NCBI GenBank assembly: GCA_021442845.1
Contig: JABUSD010000413.1
Coordinates: forward strand, 1-8,924
DNA length: 8,924 bases
Source: Holdemanella sp.
GTDB taxonomy: Bacteria; Bacillota_I; Bacilli_A; Erysipelotrichales; Erysipelotrichaceae
Reading direction: 5' to 3'
The position numbers were made by a program, and so were the translations under genes. Positions 1 to 7,333 of the stretch are shown here, piece by piece. A model generated the notes under the pieces. That model had not been told where the DNA came from. It ran no database searches and worked only from the letters and a program-made list of their open reading frames with translations. Positions within the stretch are counted from its first letter, which is position 1, and each line of letters opens with the position of its first letter.

Positions 1-117
1 AATGGAAACTACTACTGGGTTGGAAATGATGGCAAATATGTTCCTAGATATACGATTACAACCAATCCAGGTCCTGGTTATATCATCTATGACCAAAGTA
101 CAGGTGCAATCATATAA
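1..117 (+). CDS. C-terminal fragment of a probable surface protein (5' end outside window)
   Basis: Frame 1 is open from the first base and ends at TAA 115-117, giving 38 residues. It begins NGNYYWVGNDGKYV and ends IIYDQSTGAII. The aromatic-rich NYYWVGNDGKYV segment resembles the Trp/Tyr/Gly pattern of cell-wall-binding repeats such as those in the gene at 1950, so this may be the tail of another wall-associated protein. That is inference from a very short piece; the enzymatic part, if any, lies upstream of the window. A hairpin terminator begins inside its stop codon, so the reading frame end is well supported while the function is not. Confidence 0.6.
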   Translation, partial: NGNYYWVGNDGKYVPRYTITTNPGPGYIIYDQSTGAII

Positions 118-142
118 AAGAAGCTTTAAGCTTCTTTTTTTT
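117..142 (+). terminator. Rho-independent terminator of the upstream gene
   Basis: AAAGAAGC (117-124) pairs with GCTTCTTT (130-137) around the loop TTTAA, and the T run extends from 135 to 142. It starts within the stop codon of the preceding gene and separates it from the lipoprotein operon. Confidence 0.85.
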
Positions 143-256
143 GACATTCATAATGATTGAATAGTGAAAAAAATGTCACGAAAATAGCGAAAAGTTACAT
201 AATAGCCAAAAAAACTAGAAAGTGCAAAAATTTATTATCTTTTTACTGAATAATTA

Positions 257-265
257 TGCTACAAT
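257..265 (+). promoter_or_regulatory. Extended -10 promoter of the lipoprotein operon
   Basis: TGCTACAAT (TG at 257-258, -10 box TACAAT at 260-265) is an extended -10 element. No good -35 box lies 16-18 bases upstream; the nearby TTTACT at 242-247 is too close (12-base spacer). Transcription would start near 272, leaving a leader of about 30 bases before the ATG at 302. Confidence 0.55.
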
Positions 266-289
266 CTCATAAGAGTTTTGAAGGTGAGT

Positions 290-296
290 AAGGAGG
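290..296 (+). promoter_or_regulatory. Shine-Dalgarno site that fixes the lipoprotein start at 302
   Basis: AAGGAGG lies 5 bases upstream of ATG 302. A TTG at 278 is in frame and would add eight residues, but it has no such site and would place charged residues before the signal peptide. The ATG at 302 is therefore the better start. Confidence 0.85.
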
Positions 297-301
297 CTTT
301 T

Positions 302-928
302 ATGAAAAAGATATGTATGATTCTATGTGTGTTCTGTCTATGTTTTTCAATGAGTGCATGTAAAAAGAAGACAGAAGAAGTTGTGATTAATACAATTGGA
401 GAAAAGAGTGAAAATGCATATGAAATCCTGTTGACCAATGAAACAGGAATGAATATTAAAGGCATCGAAGTCAACGATGAAGCGGTTTCATTAGAAGGTG
501 TTTTCAAGGATGGGGAACAGAGAACATTCTATTATGAAGCAAAAAATGAAAAAGAAGAAAAAGGCGATTTTATTGTATCTTCTGAATATACGCTTCGATT
601 GACAATGGAAGATGATACAAGTTATGAACTTCATATTTTTCCATTTAAAGATATGAAAGAATGTACATTGAAAAAGGATGGAGATATCTTCTATGTGGAA
701 TATGAATCTATATCTTCAAAGGAAAAGGTAAATACATTTGAAGCTGAAAAGGCATTGGTACAGCCAGTTCAAGAGATTCAGGAAGAACCAGTACCAGAGC
801 CAGTGCCAGAACCAGCACAGGCGCCTGTTGTCGATACGCAGGTAAATGAATATGTTCCTGTATATGAACCACAGCAGCCAGAACAAAGCGAAGGGAATGG
901 ATGCCTTGATGGAGGCCTTGTCTATTAA
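302..928 (+). CDS. Secreted lipoprotein with proline-rich C-terminal tail
   Basis: This 208-residue protein has a type II (lipoprotein) signal peptide: MKK, a hydrophobic core, then the lipobox MSAC with C20 as the lipidated residue. The signal peptide is unusually rich in Cys (C5, C9, C12, C14). Residues about 25-150 are a charged, probably beta-rich domain that I do not recognise. Residues 154-175 form a Pro/Glu/Gln-rich linker with EPVPEPVPEP, and the tail ends with GCLDGGLVY, containing a lone extracellular Cys (C201). The protein should sit on the outer face of the membrane with the linker extending towards the wall. It is the first gene of a three-gene operon: its TAA (926-928) overlaps the ATG of the acyltransferase by one base. 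Function is unknown; a partner or adaptor role for the downstream envelope genes is inferred only from context. Confidence 0.85.
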   Translation: MKKICMILCVFCLCFSMSACKKKTEEVVINTIGEKSENAYEILLTNETGMNIKGIEVNDEAVSLEGVFKDGEQRTFYYEAKNEKEEKGDFIVSSEYTLRLTMEDDTSYELHIFPFKDMKECTLKKDGDIFYVEYESISSKEKVNTFEAEKALVQPVQEIQEEPVPEPVPEPAQAPVVDTQVNEYVPVYEPQQPEQSEGNGCLDGGLVY

Positions 929-1941
929 TGGAGACAAATCGAATTGTTAGTTTTTCTTATATTCGAGCTATCGCATGTATCACAATCATCGTATTGCATA
1001 CCGTATTTTCGGCAATATTGATCTATGGAAACCAGATTTCCATGCAAGCCAATATCATTAGCCGTATTATTGTGAATAACTGTATGTGGGCTGTCCCTTG
1101 TTTTGTGATGGTTACAGGTGCATTGTTGTTGAATCCACAAAAAGAGATACCGATAGAAAAGATCTTTAAGAAATATATCTTTCGTATTCTGATGGCATTG
1201 ATTCTATTTACTTTTATATTTCAGATATTTGATGTCATTATGAATAAGGAAAGCCTATCAATTTCCGTTCTTATAGTATGGATGCAAAAGCTATTTACGG
1301 CAACTAGCTGGTCGCATCTGTGGTATTTATATCTATTGATTGGATTGTATCTTTTGCTTCCTTTTTATCGGATGATTGTAAAGGGAAGTAGTGAAAAAGA
1401 GATGACATATCTATTGATTGTCTATATCCTCTTTTTGTCTTTGCTTCCTTTACTAAATACAACAACATGGAAGACAGGATTCTATATTCATGAATCGACA
1501 ATCTATCCCTTTTATCTGTTTGCAGGATATTATCTTTTGAACAGAAAGAATTTAAAACTGTATACAATTGGATTGATCCTATCGACAATATGCATTGGAT
1601 GTTTAACCTATATTCGATGGATGTATGCAATCGAATGGTTAGAAAACTTATGGACATATTCTTCCATTCTTGTGATTATTCAATCCATCTGTTTCTATGG
1701 AATGATGATTTCCATGAAACCAGTAATGAATAAAGTATTGCTATCCATTGATACATATTCCTTTGGGATTTATCTGATTCATATGGTAGGAGTACGATTA
1801 ATCCTTCGATATTGGAATTTCAATCCGTATATACATATGCCTATGGTTTCTTTTATAGGCATCATAATTGGAATCCTTGCAGGATCTTATGGAGTAATAC
1901 GCATTCTACATTGCATTCCACAAGTTAAAAAGATTATTTAG
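928..1941 (+). CDS. Acyltransferase-3 family integral membrane protein
   Basis: The 337-residue product has about ten hydrophobic spans. Its first helix carries the family pattern, FSYIRAIACITIIVLH, with conserved R13 and H24; in the acyltransferase 3 family (OatA/WecH-like) this His is considered catalytic for moving acyl groups onto extracytoplasmic glycans. The length matches the membrane domain alone: there is no appended SGNH esterase domain as in OatA. The likely substrate is a cell-surface polysaccharide, teichoic acid or similar polymer, but nothing in the sequence fixes it. The ATG overlaps the lipoprotein stop (TAATG), which suggests coupled translation; a GGAGG lies 12 bases upstream at 911-915. 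The gene is followed after 8 bases by the wall-binding protein. Family assignment is firm from topology and motif; substrate is inference. Confidence 0.85.
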   Translation: METNRIVSFSYIRAIACITIIVLHTVFSAILIYGNQISMQANIISRIIVNNCMWAVPCFVMVTGALLLNPQKEIPIEKIFKKYIFRILMALILFTFIFQIFDVIMNKESLSISVLIVWMQKLFTATSWSHLWYLYLLIGLYLLLPFYRMIVKGSSEKEMTYLLIVYILFLSLLPLLNTTTWKTGFYIHESTIYPFYLFAGYYLLNRKNLKLYTIGLILSTICIGCLTYIRWMYAIEWLENLWTYSSILVIIQSICFYGMMISMKPVMNKVLLSIDTYSFGIYLIHMVGVRLILRYWNFNPYIHMPMVSFIGIIIGILAGSYGVIRILHCIPQVKKII

Positions 1942-1949
1942 AGGTAAAA

Positions 1950-3713
1950 ATGAAGAGATTATTGATAAGTTTATTTGCAGTATCCCTTTTCTTTACAAAT
2001 GTCATACCCGTTTTTGCCGACGAAGAAGAAATACAGGAAGAAGTGCTATATAATCCAGGATGGAATTACGATGAAAACGGATGGTTCTATCTTGATGAGC
2101 ACAATGAAAGAGTCACAGGATGGATTTCCTATAAAGGATTCTGGTACTACCTAGGTGAAGATGGATATATGACAACCGGCATGATCTATGATGGTGAAAA
2201 ATCCTATATCATGGATGCAGAGGGCCGCATGTTAAGAGGATGGATCTTCTATGAAAATAACTGGTATTATGGAGATAGTGCGATACGGTATGGATGGTTT
2301 AATGGCTATTATCTAGATCCAGCTAATAATGGAGCTATGGCAATAGGAATCCGTACAATTGATGATGTCGAGTACTATTTCAATGAATCAGGAAAAAGAA
2401 TGAATCATGGATGGGTCTTTCATGATAATAAATGGTACTACATTGAAGGAAATGAAACAAAGGCTATAGGATGGCGTTATATTCACAATAAATGGTATTA
2501 CTTTGATGAAAATGGCATCATGGTAACCGGAAGACAGACAATTGATGACATTGATTACTTCTTTGATGAAAGTGGACATCTATTAGCTGGCTGGGTATTT
2601 GATCAGGATGACTGGTATTATACAACCTTCAATGGACAAGTAACCGATTGGATTCTTTATAAAGGATGCTGGTATTATCTAGATCCGGAAAATGAAGGAA
2701 AGATGGTAACCGGAAGACAGACAATTGATGACATTGATTATTTCTTTGATGAAGAGGGTCATTTATTGGCTGGCTGGGTATTTGATCACGATGACTGGTA
2801 TTATACAACCTTCAATGGACAAGTAACGGGCTGGATTTCCTATAAAGGGAAACAGTATTATTTAGATCCGGAAAATGAAGGAAAGATGGTAACAGGCTAT
2901 CATATAGTGGATGACAAGGAATATTTCTTCAATGAAGATGGTGATATGAAAACCGGATGGCATGAAAGAGAAGAAAATATCTGGAACTATTATGAAAGTG
3001 ATGGATCTCTAGCGGAAGGCTGGAGAAAGATAAAGAACACATGGTATTACTTTGAAGATGGCATCATGGTTTATGACTGTGTTAAGGAAATTGATGAAGA
3101 GATTTATCGCTTTGCGAAAAGTGGTGCAATGGTAACAGGCTGGTACAAAGAGAATGAAGACTGGTACTACTACAAACAAAGTGGCGCTATGGCAAAAGGA
3201 TGGATCTGGGATAAAGATGCCTATTACTATCTATATGAAGATGGAAAAATGGCACGGAATACCGTCATTGATGGATATCATATTCTAGAAAATGGCAAGT
3301 ATTCCAAGGCAAGAACCTATGCCCATAAGCTATTGGAAAGCTATGACAACGATCTATATAAAGCCTATAAATACTGCGCTAGCATGCAATATGAATGGAT
3401 GACAACGGATACATCTTTAGGCAGTGAATGGTTTGCCAATTATGGATTTGATAAGCGTACTGGAAACTGTTATGTGATGGCCGCCTGCTTCTATCATCTG
3501 GCATGTGCGTATGGCTATGAAGCGCATCAGATCAGCGGAAAGGTAGAAACCAGAAATGGCTACTCCATTCATTCCTGGGTGGAAGTATGGGTTGATGGAA
3601 CAAAGTATATCTGTGATCCAGATTTTGAATGTGAATTGAAAATGAATGGATATATGTTGACTTATGGAGCATCTGGTGTCTTACATTATTCGGATATAAA
3701 ATATATGAACTAG
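1950..3713 (+). CDS. Secreted cell-wall-binding repeat protein with C-terminal transglutaminase-like domain
   Basis: This is a 587-residue protein. Residues 1-23 are a Sec signal peptide with probable cleavage after VFA (A23). Residues about 30-445 are a long series of choline/glucan-binding-type repeats (GW...WYY/DENG patterns), including two adjacent 61-residue units at 191-251 and 252-312. Residues about 454-587 form a transglutaminase-like (papain-fold) domain with a visible catalytic set: C507 in TGNCYVMA, H541 in IHSWVEVW and D556 in YICDPDFE. Such domains can act as cysteine proteases, crosslinking enzymes or peptidoglycan-peptide hydrolases; the actual reaction is not deducible. There is no LPXTG sorting signal, so surface retention would depend on the repeats. 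The start is supported by GAGG at 1941-1944, 5 bases before the ATG. It is the last gene of the envelope operon and is followed immediately by a strong terminator. Confidence 0.9.
   Translation: MKRLLISLFAVSLFFTNVIPVFADEEEIQEEVLYNPGWNYDENGWFYLDEHNERVTGWISYKGFWYYLGEDGYMTTGMIYDGEKSYIMDAEGRMLRGWIFYENNWYYGDSAIRYGWFNGYYLDPANNGAMAIGIRTIDDVEYYFNESGKRMNHGWVFHDNKWYYIEGNETKAIGWRYIHNKWYYFDENGIMVTGRQTIDDIDYFFDESGHLLAGWVFDQDDWYYTTFNGQVTDWILYKGCWYYLDPENEGKMVTGRQTIDDIDYFFDEEGHLLAGWVFDHDDWYYTTFNGQVTGWISYKGKQYYLDPENEGKMVTGYHIVDDKEYFFNEDGDMKTGWHEREENIWNYYESDGSLAEGWRKIKNTWYYFEDGIMVYDCVKEIDEEIYRFAKSGAMVTGWYKENEDWYYYKQSGAMAKGWIWDKDAYYYLYEDGKMARNTVIDGYHILENGKYSKARTYAHKLLESYDNDLYKAYKYCASMQYEWMTTDTSLGSEWFANYGFDKRTGNCYVMAACFYHLACAYGYEAHQISGKVETRNGYSIHSWVEVWVDGTKYICDPDFECELKMNGYMLTYGASGVLHYSDIKYMN
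2520..2885 (+). repeat. Two tandem 183-bp units inside the wall-binding gene
   Basis: Units 2520-2702 and 2703-2885 are both exactly 183 bp (61 codons), start with ATGGTAACCGGAAGACAG and end with GAAAATGAAGGAAAG. By eye they differ at about 21 positions (roughly 88% identical). The conservation far exceeds that of the other wall-binding repeats in the same gene, indicating recent in-frame duplication or gene conversion. Differences cluster near the end of the unit (TDWILYKGCW in the first, TGWISYKGKQ in the second). Confidence 0.9.
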
Positions 3714-3742
3714 ACAGAGGATTGAATCCTCTGTATTTTTTT
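3714..3742 (+). terminator. Terminator of the envelope operon
   Basis: ACAGAGGAT (3714-3722) pairs perfectly with ATCCTCTGT (3726-3734) around a TGA loop, followed by a T run at 3736-3742. It begins directly after the stop codon of the wall-binding gene. Confidence 0.9.
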
Positions 3743-3804
3743 GATTGATATGTTACAAATAATGCATTTTTTTGTATATGATGTATGTAAACTTGACTAA
3801 AATA

Positions 3805-5201
<1,397 letters not shown>

Positions 5202-5221
5202 TTAATATCACAGTAAGCTAG

Positions 5222-5252
5222 AAAAGACTCCTATCTGGAGTCTTTTATTTTT
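5222..5252 (+). terminator. Terminator of enolase
   Basis: AAAAGACTCC (5222-5231) pairs with GGAGTCTTTT (5237-5246) around TATCT, a perfect 10-bp stem, followed by TTTTATTTTT. It lies 20 bases after the enolase stop and separates it from the HAD gene. Confidence 0.9.
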
Positions 5253-5265
5253 GCCTTCTTTTTCT

Positions 5266-5271
5266 TATAAT
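5266..5271 (+). promoter_or_regulatory. -10 box placed for a leaderless HAD transcript
   Basis: A perfect TATAAT ends 6 bases before ATG 5278. Transcription normally starts about 7 bases past the -10 box, so the mRNA would begin at or next to the A of the start codon. A weak -35 candidate, TTTATT (5244-5249, 16-base spacer), falls in the T run of the preceding terminator. No Shine-Dalgarno sequence precedes 5278. Confidence 0.5.
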
Positions 5272-5277
5272 AAGTCC

Positions 5278-5862
5278 ATGATTAAAAATATTGTATTTGA
5301 TTTAGGCAATGTCCTTGTTACATTTAAACCAGAAACATTCTTAATGGATCTATTCCATGATGATGAACTTGTAGAAGCACTATATTCCTTTTTATTTGTA
5401 GAACATAACTACTGGAATCGATATGATCAGGGAATATTATCAGCTAAGGATATTATCAATAGCTCTATGAAGTATAAAAAAGAAATAGAACTGGTGATGA
5501 AATCATGGGTTAATTATGTAAATCCAGTTGAATCCAGTATCGATGTATTGAACCAATATAAGGATCAATACAATCTATATATCCTATCCAATATCCCGGA
5601 AGATTGTTACCGATATCTTATGGATCATCATAGACTAGACAAATATGTCAAAGGTGGAGTATACTCCTATGCGGAAAAGCGGATTAAACCTGATTTAGAA
5701 ATCTTTAAAACATTATTAAATCGATATGATCTGCAGGCAGAGGAAACTTTATTTATTGATGATCATATAGATAATATCCAGGCTGCCAGTCAATTAGGAT
5801 TTGATACAATCCATTTGACAGATATAAGTCAATTGAAATATAGAATAGAGGAAAAACTATGA
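5278..5862 (+). CDS. HAD-superfamily hydrolase (YihX/subfamily IA-like phosphatase)
   Basis: This 194-residue cytosolic protein has all four HAD motifs. Motif I is IVFDLGNVLV with nucleophile D8, motif II LSN with S104, motif III RIKP with K137, and motif IV FIDDHIDN with D161/D162. A short helical cap would lie between motifs I and II. The second motif-I aspartate is replaced by Gly (DLGN instead of DxD), as in the YihX-type glucose-1-phosphatase group, so sugar-phosphate hydrolysis is plausible but the substrate is unproven. The start at ATG 5278 puts motif I in its usual place; an in-frame TTG at 5251 would add nine unconserved residues, and the next Met would delete motif I. The stop overlaps the methyltransferase start by four bases (ATGA), so the two are cotranscribed and probably translationally coupled. 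The ATG has no ribosome binding site and a TATAAT just upstream. Confidence 0.88.
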   Translation: MIKNIVFDLGNVLVTFKPETFLMDLFHDDELVEALYSFLFVEHNYWNRYDQGILSAKDIINSSMKYKKEIELVMKSWVNYVNPVESSIDVLNQYKDQYNLYILSNIPEDCYRYLMDHHRLDKYVKGGVYSYAEKRIKPDLEIFKTLLNRYDLQAEETLFIDDHIDNIQAASQLGFDTIHLTDISQLKYRIEEKL

Positions 5863-7049
5863 AATGCAAGGTAAGTAAATTATGTGGTGGATGTTCTTTA
5901 TTACATTGTCCAAAAAAGGAACAAGCCATTCAGAAGAAAAAGAAAGTAGAAGAACTAGTCGATAAATATCATTTGATCTGCAAGGTCAGTGATGTGCATA
6001 TGGCAAAGAATGATAGTAAATATCGTAATAAGGTTATCCTTGGCTTTGCCAAAGATAAAGGGAAAGTCTATTCCGGTTTATATGCAGCCCATTCCCATCG
6101 AGTGATCAATACCCAGGAATGTCCGATGCATCCAGATGTATTGAATGACATCATTAAAGAAATCACCAAGATGGTTCAATCGATGAAATTTGAACTTTAC
6201 AATGATAAGACAGGAACGGGTCTACTTCGTCATGTCTTACTTCGTTATGGACATAAGACAGGGGAAGTCATGGTTGTCTTTGTGACAAGCCAGAAAATCT
6301 TCCCATCTAGAAGAAATCTGGTCAATGCTCTTGTGGAGAAATTCCCACAGATCACAACCATCATTCAGAATGTCAATCCAAGAAAGACAAGCATTGTCTT
6401 ACAGGATGAATCCATTGTTCTTTATGGAAATGGAACGATTACCGATGAATTATGCAATCTAAAGATTACATTTTCCCATAACGCTTTCTATCAGATTCAT
6501 TCTGAGCAATGTGAAGTCTTATATGATATTGCCAGAAAGAAATTAAATCTATCAAAGAATGATATTGTACTGGATACATATTGTGGTGTAGGAACCATAG
6601 GATTAACATTAGCCGATTCCTGCAAAAAGGTAATTGGTGTTGAAATCAATTCCGATTCGATTGAAAATGCAAAATTGAATGCTAGACAGAACCAGATTTC
6701 CAATATTGATTTTGTATCGATGGATTCCACAAAATTCATGCAGGAAACAAAGAATTCCAACTTCCATTTTGATGCGATTGTACTAGATCCACCAAGAGCA
6801 GGAACAACAAAGGAATTCATTGAAGCAGCCTGTTCATTAGAACCAGAGAAGATTCTTTATATATCATGTGATGCACGTACCATGATGCGTGATTTGAATG
6901 ATTTTAGAAAGAATGATTATGTTACTGATGAAATTGATCTGGTGGATATGTTTCCAAATACAGAGCATATTGAATGTGTTGCCTTATTGACAAAGCGAAA
7001 AAAGAAACCTGAATATAAAAAGAACTATAAAAAGCCAAGAAAGTACTAA
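5859..7049 (+). CDS. rlmD: RlmD/TrmA-family RNA (uracil-C5) methyltransferase, TRAM-less
   Basis: This 396-residue SAM-dependent enzyme methylates C5 of a uridine in RNA, most likely 23S rRNA. The N-terminus carries C3, C9 and C12 (C-x5-C-x2-C, KLCGGCSLLHC) plus C88 (TQECPMHP), matching the four-Cys 4Fe-4S site of RlmD-type enzymes. The SAM-binding motif is VLDTYCGVGTIGLTLA (about 237-252), followed by GVEINSDSIENAKLNA. The family motif DPPRAG (D310) and catalytic nucleophile C337 in ISCDARTMMRDL are present. The N-terminal TRAM RNA-binding domain of many relatives is absent: the protein begins at the Fe-S motif, explaining its short length. A Lys/Arg-rich tail (KRKKKPEYKKNYKKPRKY) may replace it for RNA contact. 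It overlaps the HAD gene by 4 nt, with AGAGG nearby as ribosome binding site. The exact target (U747, U1939 or a tRNA site) cannot be read from the sequence. Confidence 0.9.
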   Translation: MKCKVSKLCGGCSLLHCPKKEQAIQKKKKVEELVDKYHLICKVSDVHMAKNDSKYRNKVILGFAKDKGKVYSGLYAAHSHRVINTQECPMHPDVLNDIIKEITKMVQSMKFELYNDKTGTGLLRHVLLRYGHKTGEVMVVFVTSQKIFPSRRNLVNALVEKFPQITTIIQNVNPRKTSIVLQDESIVLYGNGTITDELCNLKITFSHNAFYQIHSEQCEVLYDIARKKLNLSKNDIVLDTYCGVGTIGLTLADSCKKVIGVEINSDSIENAKLNARQNQISNIDFVSMDSTKFMQETKNSNFHFDAIVLDPPRAGTTKEFIEAACSLEPEKILYISCDARTMMRDLNDFRKNDYVTDEIDLVDMFPNTEHIECVALLTKRKKKPEYKKNYKKPRKY

Positions 7050-7052
7050 AGA

Positions 7053-7091
7053 AGGATATTTGCAAGGATACATCCTTTCAGGATATTGGCA
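7053..7091 (+). repeat. Imperfect 12-bp direct repeats flanking a small hairpin
   Basis: AGGATATTTGCA (7053-7064) and AGGATATTGGCA (7080-7091) match at 11 of 12 bases. Between them AAGGA/TCCTT (7064-7068/7073-7077) forms a 5-bp hairpin. The hairpin is not directly followed by a good T run (ATCTTTTG comes 14 bases later), so it is at best a poor terminator for the methyltransferase gene. Confidence 0.5.
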
Positions 7092-7129
7092 TCTTTTGTA
7101 ATTGGATTATAAATGAATACTGTCAACTT

Positions 7130-7165
7130 AAAAATAGCCGATTGTTATCAGAATTGGCTATTTTT
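7130..7165 (+). terminator. Long hairpin, probable terminator of the HAD-methyltransferase operon
   Basis: AAAAATAGCCGATT (7130-7143) pairs with AATTGGCTATTTTT (7152-7165), 14 pairs including one G-U, around an 8-base loop. The 3' arm ends in five Ts and the 5' arm starts with five As, so it could terminate transcription from either direction. It lies 81 bases after the methyltransferase stop. A regulatory hairpin is an alternative. Confidence 0.6.
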
Positions 7166-7206
7166 AAATCATCCTTTACGTATCGATATTCGATTCAGCT
7201 GGTCTT

Positions 7207-7236
7207 GTGAAACATATCGCCGATATCTGGTTTCAC
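7207..7236. repeat. Interrupted inverted repeat
   Basis: GTGAAAC (7207-7213) pairs with GTTTCAC (7230-7236), and inside it ATATC (7214-7218) pairs with GATAT (7222-7226) around GCC. A three-base bulge, CTG (7227-7229), interrupts one side. It lies between the probable terminator and the ATPase promoter; no T run follows, so it is not a terminator. Confidence 0.7.
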
Positions 7237-7260
7237 TTATAGAACTTAAAATACAAAACA

Positions 7261-7295
7261 GGCGTAATATTCAAATTCAACTTGAATATTACGCC
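7261..7295. repeat. Perfect 14-bp inverted repeat, possible operator of the ATPase gene
   Basis: GGCGTAATATTCAA (7261-7274) is exactly complementary to TTGAATATTACGCC (7282-7295) with a 7-base loop. The right arm contains the candidate -35 box TTGAAT (7282-7287), so a dimeric protein bound here would block RNA polymerase. No T run follows, which argues against a terminator. An operator role is inference from position. Confidence 0.65.
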
Positions 7296-7310
7296 CATGT
7301 ATTATACAAT
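7282..7310 (+). promoter_or_regulatory. Promoter of the AAA ATPase gene
   Basis: TTGAAT (7282-7287) and TACAAT (7305-7310) are 17 bases apart. The predicted start near 7317 leaves a short leader containing AGAAGGTG (7321-7328), 5 bases before ATG 7334. The -35 box sits inside the perfect inverted repeat. Confidence 0.65.
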
Positions 7311-7333
7311 TCTTTTATAAAGAAGGTGTATGT

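Noticed and set aside
141..146. TTGACA as a -35 box for the lipoprotein operon
   Set aside because: It overlaps the end of the terminator T run and no -10 box lies 16-18 bases downstream (GTGAAA); it is too far from the extended -10 at 257.
278..301. TTG start extending the lipoprotein by eight residues
   Set aside because: AAGGAGG at 290-296 lies inside this extension and is ideally spaced for ATG 302, which also gives a proper lipoprotein signal peptide.
1304..1657. Antisense open frame of 117 codons within the acyltransferase gene
   Set aside because: It lies opposite a clear membrane-protein gene and shows no motif; low-complexity membrane codons often leave such frames.
1950..3713. Glucosyltransferase or toxin of the glucan-binding-repeat type
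   Set aside because: Only the binding repeats resemble those families; there is no glycosyltransferase domain, and the catalytic part is clearly transglutaminase-like.
3793..3798. TTGACT as the enolase -35 box
   Set aside because: It is 29 bases from TATAAT. TTGAAA at 3805-3810 has the ideal 17-base spacer.
5251..5277. TTG start extending the HAD protein by nine residues
   Set aside because: The HAD fold normally begins right at motif I, the extra residues are unconserved in character, and the only SD-like GGAG is part of the enolase terminator stem.
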